A DNA stretch of 64,000 nucleotides from Tumebacillus_A lipolyticus (GTDB taxonomy: Bacteria; Bacillota; Bacilli; Tumebacillales; Tumebacillaceae). A program made the position numbers and the translations under genes. The notes below the pieces were generated by a model. The model saw nothing but the letters and a program-made list of their open reading frames with translations. It was not told where the DNA came from and made no database searches. Each line of letters opens with the position of its first letter. The first letter of the stretch is position 1. Shown here piece after piece: positions 40,777-48,320 of this stretch. Location of the stretch: assembly GCF_042682745.1 (NCBI RefSeq), contig NZ_JBHUIO010000005.1, positions 434,001-498,000 of the forward strand, in the 5' to 3' direction.

Positions 40777-41853
40777 TCAAGCGTTATTCGATTCGGGTTC
40801 CCGCTGTGCATAGAGAATGTGCAGGTAGTCGTTCACCTGCTTCGCCTCCGCCCGGTAGCCGTTCTCCGCAAACCATGCGAGTAGGAGCGAGCGATCCGCA
40901 TAATACTCATCTTCGATCGCCGCCCACACGTCTGCTCGCCCCGCTGCGAGGAAGCGCTCGCGAACCGCTTCGCGCTTTTCATTCGACTCAAACATCAGGT
41001 CGGCGATGCAGATCCGTCCGCCCGGCTTGAGCACCCGCTGCATCTCCTCCAAGGCGAGCAGCTTCTGCTCATCGGTCAGATGATGCAGCGCGTAAGAGGT
41101 GATCACAAAATCGAACTGCTCATCCAAGTAGGGAATGGCGAGAAAATTGCCGAGCTTCGTCTCCATCTGCGGGTGTTTGGCCATGCATTGGCGCAGCATC
41201 TCCCGCGACTGGTCGATCCCTGCCACCTCGATGCCCTTTGCCAAAAAGCGGCCCGCCAGATTGCCTGTGCCCGTTCCGATGTCGAGGCCGCGCTCGCCCG
41301 TTTGCGCGTCGACCAGTTGACAGGTGAGGTCGAGCGCTTCGTTGTAGTTTTGGTGCGGGTTGAACTCCGGCTCGCGCAACACCGCCTCATCATATTGTGC
41401 CGCCTGCCGGTCAAAGCCCCAGCGATCGCTCCAATTTTTCCGCAGTTCGCGGAACCCTTTCGCGCTATCGACAAGCTGGTGGATGTCCTCCCAGACCAGC
41501 TCTTTTTTCTCTTTCGCCATCCCGATCATCCCATCGAGCGTCTTGATCATGCTCTGCAGTTCGATCCATTGGGAAAACATCGCCGAGCGCTGCAGCTCAA
41601 GATAGTAGAGCACATCCTGATCATCGCCCGCATCGATCTCGGCGAGCACCTTTTGAATCTCGGGGATCGGCATGCCGATCTCCCGGAGCGAGATGATCGT
41701 CTGCAAACGCCACGCCTCGCTCTCCGTAAAATAGCGATAGCCGTTTCCTTCCTCTTTGTGCGGCTTGATCAGCCCTTTTTGCTCATACCAGCGAATGGCT
41801 CGCGTCGATACTTGCAGCTTGTTGGCAATCTCCTTGATCTGTACAGAACGCAT
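40777..41853 (-). CDS. MerR-family regulator fused to a SAM-dependent methyltransferase
   Basis: The 358-aa protein has an N-terminal MerR helix-turn-helix (residues 3-72, 'KEIANKLQVSTRAIRWYEQKGLIKPHKEEGNGYRYF') and a coiled dimerisation helix to about 130. A class I methyltransferase follows (about 165-350) with the SAM motif 'GLDIGTGTGNLAGRFL', acidic 'VAGIDQSREML', 'FDFVITSYALHHL' and 'LKPGGRICIADL'. In this fusion the methyltransferase may act as the ligand-sensing domain or modify a toxic compound whose presence induces the gene. AGGAGGTG precedes the ATG. No inducer or target can be inferred. Confidence 0.9.
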   Translation of the reverse strand: MRSVQIKEIANKLQVSTRAIRWYEQKGLIKPHKEEGNGYRYFTESEAWRLQTIISLREIGMPIPEIQKVLAEIDAGDDQDVLYYLELQRSAMFSQWIELQSMIKTLDGMIGMAKEKKELVWEDIHQLVDSAKGFRELRKNWSDRWGFDRQAAQYDEAVLREPEFNPHQNYNEALDLTCQLVDAQTGERGLDIGTGTGNLAGRFLAKGIEVAGIDQSREMLRQCMAKHPQMETKLGNFLAIPYLDEQFDFVITSYALHHLTDEQKLLALEEMQRVLKPGGRICIADLMFESNEKREAVRERFLAAGRADVWAAIEDEYYADRSLLLAWFAENGYRAEAKQVNDYLHILYAQREPESNNA

Positions 41854-41911
41854 CGTTCGAACACCTCCTGGAGCTCATTGTAAACCTTGACGCAACGGAA
41901 AAGTAAAGCAT

Positions 41912-41940
41912 AAAAAAAAGCCCCTTTTTGCAAAGGGACT
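41912..41940 (-). terminator. Terminator of the UMP-kinase-like gene
   Basis: The stem AGTCCCTTT/AAAGGGGCT (one mismatch) is followed by eight Ts on the minus strand; the stop codon overlaps the stem. Confidence 0.8.
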
Positions 41941-42682
41941 ACTCCAGACACATCGTGGTCGTGGGAGAGAGGTATGTGCCGACGTTCTCACCGAGGCAGA
42001 TGCTTTTCATCGATCCGCGTTGGTCAAAGTCGAAAATGTGCAGCGGGATGCCGAAGTCGCGGGCGAGAATCATCGCCGACTGGTCCATCACCTTGAGGTT
42101 TTCCCGCACGACATCATCGTAGCCGATCGAGTGGTATCGGCGCGCCGTCGGATCTTTTTTCGGGTCGGCCGAAAAGATGCCGTTGACGCCATGCTTCGCT
42201 GCTAAGATCGCGTCACATTGCAGTTCGAGCGCACGCTGCACGGCCGGATAGTCGGTCGTGACGTACGGTTGGCCCGTGCCGCCGGCGAGGATGACGATGT
42301 AGCCTTTGTCCAGATGGTGGGTTGCACGCAAGCGGATGAACGGCTCGGCGATAAAGTTCATCTGATGTGCTGTCAACACGCGCACCTCGCGATCGGAGCG
42401 CGCTTTCAGCACGCCGCGCAGCATCAGCGAGTTGATCACAGTGCCGAGCACGCCGATGTTGTCCGCCTCTGCCCGCTCGATCCCCCATGTCTCCGCCACG
42501 TTGCCGCGGAAGATGTTGCCACCGCCGATGACGATCGCCACTTCGACGCCCAGATCGACAACCGAAAGCACCTCTTGTGCAATATGCTCCAAAGATTCAG
42601 GATCGAAGCCAAAATCGTTTTGGCCCGCCACCGCAGCCCCGCTCAATTTGATCAGCACTCGTTTATATCTCGGTAATGTCAT
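41939..42682 (-). CDS. pyrH: Uridylate kinase (PyrH type)
   Basis: The 247-aa amino-acid-kinase fold protein matches PyrH: 'KRVLIKLSGAAVAGQNDFGFD', 'VAIVIGGGNIFRG', 'DNIGVLGTVINSLML', 'IVILAGGTGQPYVTTDYPAVQRALEL', 'AAKHGVNGIFSADPKKDP' and 'MDQSAMILARDFGIPLHIF'. It phosphorylates UMP to UDP. In Bacilli pyrH normally lies in rpsB-tsf-pyrH-frr; here it stands alone and its sequence is slightly unusual ('SGAAVAG' for SGEALAG), so it may be a second copy. GGGGAGGG precedes the ATG. Confidence 0.88.
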   Translation of the reverse strand: MTLPRYKRVLIKLSGAAVAGQNDFGFDPESLEHIAQEVLSVVDLGVEVAIVIGGGNIFRGNVAETWGIERAEADNIGVLGTVINSLMLRGVLKARSDREVRVLTAHQMNFIAEPFIRLRATHHLDKGYIVILAGGTGQPYVTTDYPAVQRALELQCDAILAAKHGVNGIFSADPKKDPTARRYHSIGYDDVVRENLKVMDQSAMILARDFGIPLHIFDFDQRGSMKSICLGENVGTYLSPTTTMCLE

Positions 42683-42810
42683 CCAAACGTTCCCTCCCCT
42701 TAAAGTTCCTGCAACATTATAGCCGCAAAGTTCAAGGTTTGCACGGTTTGGAAAGGTGGTCTATCGCGTACCTCTTGATTCATATTCTTTATGCTTGGCT
42801 TTTCTTCCGC

Positions 42811-44148
42811 TTAGTCCAACATACGCCCAACAAAGCGTCTCGACTCCTGGCTTGCCAATTCCAGCCGCTCGCTGAAGATGTCGCCTTTGTCCATCTCCGG
42901 GTTTTGATGCAGGACGTTGACGATCCCGATAAACTCCCGGATCAGCTCGCGCGGCGTGATAAACTGAATGCCACCAGGGCGAGCGAGCGCTTTTTGCACG
43001 ATCTCCAGCATGTTGTCATCGCTGATCAGCGCGGTGATGTTCTCCACCTGATAGAGCGCCGCATAGATGTCGCGAATCTTTTGCAGGAGCACGTACAGCT
43101 CCTCCGCCGAGAGCGGTGCAAGCTTGATCACCGGCTGGCGCAGGTCGCGAAACTGGTCGGTCTCATATTGGTTGGGCGACAGGCGCGACTTGAGCGCTTT
43201 GTAGGAGAAGAGCCCTCTGCGCTCATCTTCCAGAAACTCGGTCGTGCCCATGAACATCAGCATCAGGTTCTCCGCGCGCCCCTGTGTGCACTCGTTAAAA
43301 AACTCCAGCACGCGCTCATAGTTTTTGGCGCGCGCACCCGAGTGGTCGATCTTGTACAGGTTGACCGCCTCATCGAACAGCACGAGCAATCCTCGATAGC
43401 CGATCGAGGCGATAAACTTGGTCATCACCTTCAGGTAGTCAAACCAGTTGTCATCATTGATCACATCGCGCACGCCGAGATCTTTTTTCGCTTCCGTCTT
43501 GGTGCGGTATTCGCCGCGCATCCATTTGATCGCATGCTCCTGCGTCGTCTCATCGCCATCGAGATACGCTTGGTAGTATTTAGTAAGCACGGTGGCAAAA
43601 TCGAAGCCGCCCGCCAGCTCCTGCACCTCGCGGACGACCGCCTGCACCTCAAGGCTGACCAAGCGGGTGAAGCGGGAGTCGGTCGCGTCGGGCAGGCTGT
43701 CAAAGCTGTGCGCAAGCGCTACCTTTTGCTGTACATCAGAAAGCCAGCGCTCGATCAGAGAGCGCAGCGCATTGCCGTTCGGCTTGGCCTTGGTGGAGAG
43801 GTTTTGCATCAGATCCGAATAGGTGGCGACCCCTTTCCCATCGTGTGCGTACAGGCGCCTGTTGGCCGTCAAGTCGGTGTAGGCGACCACAAAGTTTTCC
43901 TTGTACGCGATGTAGCGGGTCAGCGTCGCCATGAAGCTCTTGCCGGTGCCGTAGTCGCCGATGAGAAACTTCATGCAGGACAGGCCGTCTGCGGTGCGGT
44001 TGAGATCTTCCACCAGCTGGCGAATCTCCTTGACGCGGCCCACCACCACATGCTCGATCCCCTCCTGTGGCACGACACCGCCGCCCATCGACTGGATGAT
44101 CGCGTTCGCTTGCCGTCTCGTCAGCTTGCTGTGTACCGCTTCACTCAT
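42811..44148 (-). CDS. BrxC/BrxD-type (DUF2791) ATP-binding protein
   Basis: The 445-aa P-loop protein matches the DUF2791 ATPases related to BREX BrxC/BrxD. It has an N-terminal 'AIIQSMGGGVVPQEGIEHVVVGR', Walker A 'MKFLIGDYGTGKSFMATL', then 'LEVQAVVREVQELAGGF'. The Walker B-like 'LLVLFDEAVNLYKI', 'MLMFMGTTEFLEDERRGL' (sensor 1) and 'RLSPNQYET' follow. It is a STAND/ORC-like AAA+ protein that would use ATP in DNA processing. It overlaps the TerB gene stop by 8 nt and has GGAGGG before its ATG, so both are one operon. The Lhr-like helicase at 37-39 kb is the usual third partner. Confidence 0.85.
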   Translation of the reverse strand: MSEAVHSKLTRRQANAIIQSMGGGVVPQEGIEHVVVGRVKEIRQLVEDLNRTADGLSCMKFLIGDYGTGKSFMATLTRYIAYKENFVVAYTDLTANRRLYAHDGKGVATYSDLMQNLSTKAKPNGNALRSLIERWLSDVQQKVALAHSFDSLPDATDSRFTRLVSLEVQAVVREVQELAGGFDFATVLTKYYQAYLDGDETTQEHAIKWMRGEYRTKTEAKKDLGVRDVINDDNWFDYLKVMTKFIASIGYRGLLVLFDEAVNLYKIDHSGARAKNYERVLEFFNECTQGRAENLMLMFMGTTEFLEDERRGLFSYKALKSRLSPNQYETDQFRDLRQPVIKLAPLSAEELYVLLQKIRDIYAALYQVENITALISDDNMLEIVQKALARPGGIQFITPRELIREFIGIVNVLHQNPEMDKGDIFSERLELASQESRRFVGRMLD

Positions 44149-45649
44149 CGTTGCAAACCCTCCTCATCGCATCTTCATACTCTGCCTCCACGGTGAGCTC
44201 CTCCCCATCGTCGAGCAACAGCGGCTCCAGCCCCGCATCGACCGACTGCTCGTTGATGCGCATCACCACCGCGTCCAAAAACATCCGCCGGCCGGTCAGC
44301 CAGCGGGAAAGCTCCCGCCGATTCCGCTCTTGGCTCTGCACCAGATGGCGCAAAAACTCCCGCTCCGCGTCGGACAGCGCTTGGAAAAAATCGTCAAGCT
44401 CCGCCCCCGGCAGCTCCTCCCACAGCGAGGAGATTCGATCGTTCCCGCTTGCTTTTTGAAGAGGTGAACGAGCCTCCCCAAGCATGGCGTCAGGCACATC
44501 TCCGCCCCGTGTGACGCGTTGCGCCTTCTTTGCGACCACCTCCGCAGAAGGCGCTTTGATCAGCAAGTCTTCCGATCCACCCTCTTCGTGCATCAGCTCG
44601 ACCAGCCAGTCTGTCTCTTTGTTGAGCGCCTTGACCCGCGAGAAATCGAGCTCGATCGGTTGGGAGGGCAGTTCGCGCTCCAGCAGCGAGGGAGCGGGGT
44701 CAGCCTTTTTCTCCACCGCTCTCGGCTTGGCCGGATAGCGCGATTCGAACTCCGCAAAGTAGGGATCGACGCTCTGATCATACTTGAGCTTCGGCTTCCC
44801 TTCCGCGCGGCGCAACAGGTTCTCCGCACAGCGCAGGCCGTTTTTCACCCAGTGGACAAACGTCCCCGAGTAGCTGTAGCGCCGGAACCCTTCTAAGTAA
44901 TACTTCTCGTGGATCGGCGTGTTCGAAAACAGATAGAGCACCGGCTCTTCCGAGTAGCGCGCCCATCTGTCCAGCGGATGCATGCCTTCCAACCTGGTAA
45001 ACGCGCGAAACGCACCGTGCATCATCGCTTCGATCTCCTGCTCGATGCCTGGCATGCGCTCGCGGTAGAAGCCGGTCTTGGTCATCCCCGCCACCTTTTT
45101 CAGCAAAGGGTACGGAATGTCCAAGTCGCCAAATCGATACCAGGACAGCCGTTCGTACAAGTCGCCCCCCGGCCCTTTCGTATACCAGTACAGCGCTTGA
45201 TCCGGCCGATCCAGCTTCAGATACAGATCGCCGATCCAGCGGACTAAGGTCACGTCGAGCTTCGGTTGGATGCTGTGAAATTCTGTATAAAACTGAATCA
45301 GCCGCTCGACCGCTCGCTCCGGATCTTTGATATATTCCAAACTGAGCAGTTCATAAATGTGAATCATCATATAGGACAGGCTCGTCTTCTTCACAACTCC
45401 CCGTTCCCAAAGCGAGCGCCAATATAAAAACCAGCGCAGTTGCGCCCGATCGAGGTGCTCATGCTTGGGCCAGTTGTGAAAGAACTCAACTTCCGGGGAT
45501 GGTATGCCCGCTACTTCTCTCCATCTCGCCACTTGGGCGCGGAATTGCTTTGCTTTCACTTCCCCGAGTTCCAGAGGCCTTGGCACCTCCTTTGTCCGAA
45601 GTCCTACTCTCCATCGTACATCATTTGGTGCAAAATTGCATGCGCACAA
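44141..45649 (-). CDS. TerB-N / TerB-C domain protein
   Basis: The 502-residue frame shows a TerB-N-like domain at about residues 35-260: 'WREVAGIPSPEVEFF...RAQLRWFLYWRSLWERGVVKKTSLSYMMIHIYELLSLEYI', and the tetratricopeptide-like 'DVTLVRWIGDLYLKL'. A low-complexity linker follows, then a TerB-C-like domain (about 400-500, 'LSDAEREFLRHLVQ', 'FLDAVVMRINEQSVDA'). These domains belong to tellurite-resistance-associated systems and go with DUF2791 ATPases and helicases in DNA-processing gene sets. The start is uncertain: TTG 45649 lies in the tail of the previous terminator and lacks a site, whereas an AAAGGAGG at about 45587 points to a start near 45574-45586. It is coupled to the ATPase gene. 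Confidence 0.78.
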   Translation of the reverse strand: MCACNFAPNDVRWRVGLRTKEVPRPLELGEVKAKQFRAQVARWREVAGIPSPEVEFFHNWPKHEHLDRAQLRWFLYWRSLWERGVVKKTSLSYMMIHIYELLSLEYIKDPERAVERLIQFYTEFHSIQPKLDVTLVRWIGDLYLKLDRPDQALYWYTKGPGGDLYERLSWYRFGDLDIPYPLLKKVAGMTKTGFYRERMPGIEQEIEAMMHGAFRAFTRLEGMHPLDRWARYSEEPVLYLFSNTPIHEKYYLEGFRRYSYSGTFVHWVKNGLRCAENLLRRAEGKPKLKYDQSVDPYFAEFESRYPAKPRAVEKKADPAPSLLERELPSQPIELDFSRVKALNKETDWLVELMHEEGGSEDLLIKAPSAEVVAKKAQRVTRGGDVPDAMLGEARSPLQKASGNDRISSLWEELPGAELDDFFQALSDAEREFLRHLVQSQERNRRELSRWLTGRRMFLDAVVMRINEQSVDAGLEPLLLDDGEELTVEAEYEDAMRRVCNDE

Positions 45650-45677
45650 GAAAAGGCGGCCTCTTCAGGCCGCCTTT
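45648..45677 (-). terminator. Terminator of the M28 peptidase gene
   Basis: AAAGGCGGCCT/AGGCCGCCTTT with a 4-nt loop is followed by TTTTCTTG on the minus strand, 37 nt past the peptidase stop. Confidence 0.9.
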
Positions 45678-45713
45678 CCTCCAGCTTGTCCCCTCGCGTG
45701 GGAACGATCCTGG

Positions 45714-48011
45714 TTATAGCTCAAACTTTTTGCTGACGACAACCCGCTTGACCGCCATGATCGACTTCGGGCTATCGGTGTAGCTCTTGCCTTGAACGGA
45801 AGGATAACCGTATTTCGTGTCGATCACCGACAGGGTGACTTTCGACGCAGCTTGCACCTTCAAGGTCAACAGCAGCCCTGTCTCCGGCGCAGAGCCGTAA
45901 TCCACGACGAACGGACCGCCCGGGTTTTTGATCGTCGACGTGTCGAACGCGCGATCGAACACTTTTCCGCCTAGCAGCTTGCCATCCGTCTCGGTCGTCA
46001 CCGTGATCGAACCCGCTTGGCGCTGCGACGTCAGCTTGACGGTGATCGTGCGCACATCGCCGCTCTTCTCGTCGGAGATCGTCTCAAGCTTCGGACCCTT
46101 TTCCTCGATGCCCGGCGCTTCCGCATAGCGGTAGTCTCTTCCGTAGAGCGGATACAAAATCTCGTTGAGCGGCCCCTTCTCCGGCTCTGCGCTCAAAAAC
46201 TGTTCGAGCCACGGATCGTCGAGCGTCGAAGCGGTCGCAAATACAGCCTTGTTCGTATCATCGTTCTTGCCGTAGAGCAGGCTGACGAGCGTCGGGTTCT
46301 TCTCGGTGACGCCGAGCGCAAACGCGCTGATCAGGAACACGGCCAGCGAGCCGGCGACAGCAGCGATCGGGAACCGCAGCGGGCGCACATCCATCAGCGA
46401 CAGGATCTGCGGGAGCAACAGCCCCATCATGATCGCCTGCAGGGCGAAGATGACGCCTGCCAACTGCAGCGAGACGAGCACCTGCACCAGATAGACGATC
46501 GGCGAGAAGAGCACCACAGCCGGGACGGCGAGCAGCGTCAGGATGATCGCTTGCGGCAGCGAGGCGATCTTGCCTTCGCGCTCGCGGATCAGCAGATGCC
46601 AGCCGATCAAGCTGAAGAACAGCGGCCAGGTGAACAGATAGGAGCCGCCCGGCAGCAGGAAGACGGTGGCGATCATCAGCAGCCAGACCCAGATGATCGC
46701 GCCGCCGGTCAAGTTGCCGACAGATGTGAAGCGGCGGAACCACGCGTAGAGCAGCGCGAACACGGCGATGGCGAGCAGCGCAAATCCCCAAGCGTACACA
46801 TCGGAGAAATCAGGGTCGTTGGTCAGGTTGAAGACCAGATCGGACTGCAGGGTGCTGAGCAGCATCCAGGCGCCCATCGTCACCGCTCCGGTGACGACGA
46901 TGGCGAGCAGGAAGGCGAAAAACCCTTTGAGCAGGCCGCCCACCTGCAGGCTGTCGCGTCTGATGCCTGCGATCAGCACGTACAGGAACAGCAGGGTGAC
47001 CGCGATGGCGAGCGGGAGCACCCAGGTCTGCGAGTAGCCGACCAGCGTGTGCTTCAGCACGTTAAAATAGACGCGGTTCGTCTCTTTCGTGTCTTCCAAG
47101 CTGTCCAAGTTGCCGAGGTGTTTCGTCAGCGACAGCATGTAGGAACCGTGGTGTTGCAAGCTCTTGCGATCTAACTGCTCCACGCTGTCGATCGTGTTGT
47201 GATAAGCGTTGAGGCCGATCGCATAGGCGAAGTTCAGCCCGCTCAGACCCGCCTGTTTAAACGCGGTGAGGTCTGTGTCGTTCGGCATCAGCTTGTACAT
47301 GTCATAGAGCATCGAGTTTGCGACCGGATGTTCGGCAGCCTCGGCAAACTCTTTCATCAGCCAGCCGTTTTGGTCGCTCGTCTCAAACATGAAAGAAGGG
47401 CCGGTATAGCCGCGCGCTTCAAAGTTGAGCACGAGGCCGATGTCTTTCATCCACGGATGTTTCGCCGTGAACAGGTCGGCGCCGACCAAGCCGAGCTCTT
47501 CCCCATCGGTGAAGAGGAAGATCACATCGTGCTTGAGCTGCGGGCCTGCTTGCAGAGCGCGCAGCGTCTCCAGCATCGCTCCGACCGCCGCTCCGTCGTC
47601 GCTCGCCCCTGGAGCTGTCGGGACCGAATCATAGTGGGCGGCGATCATGATCGCCTTGCCCTCTCCCGTTCCCTTCAAGCGGGCGATGACGTTTTGCACG
47701 CTGCCCGCGAAGACCATGTCGTGGGAGAGGCGTGCGCCTGCTCCCTCCTGTACTTCAGGGCTCAATCCGAGCGCCTTCAGTTGGTCGAGCAGGTAGTCGC
47801 GCACCGCATACGCTTCCGGCGAACCGGTCGGGTGAGGCTTCTGGGCAATCTTTTCAACGTGTTCCAGCGCTCGCTCAGCAGAAAACTCCACATCGGGTGC
47901 GCTTTTCGGGTTCACTTCGGGCGCGGCGACCTGACTCAAGCCGAGATAGACGGCTAAAGAGAGGATCAACAGCACAACAAGTGAACGCACAAAACGATTG
48001 TTTACGCTCAT
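45714..48011 (-). CDS. M28-family membrane metallopeptidase
   Basis: The 765-aa protein has an N-terminal signal anchor (residues 8-27) and an extracytoplasmic M28 Zn-peptidase domain (about 40-310). Metal ligands lie in 'IMIAAHYDSVPTAPGASDDGAAVG', 'LFTDGEELGLVGADLF' and 'NAYHNTIDSVEQL'. About eight membrane segments follow (330-600), then a C-terminal beta-rich domain. This layout is that of vacuolar/ER M28 proteases of the Pff1/ERMP1 kind and their bacterial homologues. It probably trims peptides outside the membrane. GAGGTG precedes the ATG at 48011, and a terminator follows at 45648-45677. Confidence 0.88.
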   Translation of the reverse strand: MSVNNRFVRSLVVLLILSLAVYLGLSQVAAPEVNPKSAPDVEFSAERALEHVEKIAQKPHPTGSPEAYAVRDYLLDQLKALGLSPEVQEGAGARLSHDMVFAGSVQNVIARLKGTGEGKAIMIAAHYDSVPTAPGASDDGAAVGAMLETLRALQAGPQLKHDVIFLFTDGEELGLVGADLFTAKHPWMKDIGLVLNFEARGYTGPSFMFETSDQNGWLMKEFAEAAEHPVANSMLYDMYKLMPNDTDLTAFKQAGLSGLNFAYAIGLNAYHNTIDSVEQLDRKSLQHHGSYMLSLTKHLGNLDSLEDTKETNRVYFNVLKHTLVGYSQTWVLPLAIAVTLLFLYVLIAGIRRDSLQVGGLLKGFFAFLLAIVVTGAVTMGAWMLLSTLQSDLVFNLTNDPDFSDVYAWGFALLAIAVFALLYAWFRRFTSVGNLTGGAIIWVWLLMIATVFLLPGGSYLFTWPLFFSLIGWHLLIREREGKIASLPQAIILTLLAVPAVVLFSPIVYLVQVLVSLQLAGVIFALQAIMMGLLLPQILSLMDVRPLRFPIAAVAGSLAVFLISAFALGVTEKNPTLVSLLYGKNDDTNKAVFATASTLDDPWLEQFLSAEPEKGPLNEILYPLYGRDYRYAEAPGIEEKGPKLETISDEKSGDVRTITVKLTSQRQAGSITVTTETDGKLLGGKVFDRAFDTSTIKNPGGPFVVDYGSAPETGLLLTLKVQAASKVTLSVIDTKYGYPSVQGKSYTDSPKSIMAVKRVVVSKKFEL

Positions 48012-48242
48012 GTTGTCACCTCTACCACATAAATTTCACCAAACGATCGGTTGCAAATTTAATTAATGCTCATTTGACTTCATCATAGTACAGAATCTTA
48101 TGAACCGTCAAATAGATAAGCGATTTGTCAGGTTTGGTCACGGCTAAAAAAGCATGAACTTTCAAACTCCTCGAAATGGCAAGTTTGTGGTAGTTCCTTC
48201 CCTATAGAGGAGGGCAAGTGTGAACGAGCGCGTTCCGCGTCC

Positions 48243-48271
48243 TTGCTCCCCCCAATAGACTGTGTTATATT
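48243..48271 (+). promoter_or_regulatory. Promoter of the HelD-like gene
   Basis: -35 TTGCTC (48243-48248) and -10 TATATT (48266-48271) are 17 nt apart, about 45 nt before the TTG start. It lies in a 309-nt divergent gap (48012-48320) with no other gene. Confidence 0.65.
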
Positions 48272-48320
48272 GAAAAATCTCGTCTACATGGCGAAATTTC
48301 TCACATGGAGGTAACTGATC

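Noticed and set aside
42676..44196. 506-codon plus-strand frame opposite the DUF2791 ATPase
   Set aside because: Same reason: an antisense frame produced by codon bias of the real gene.
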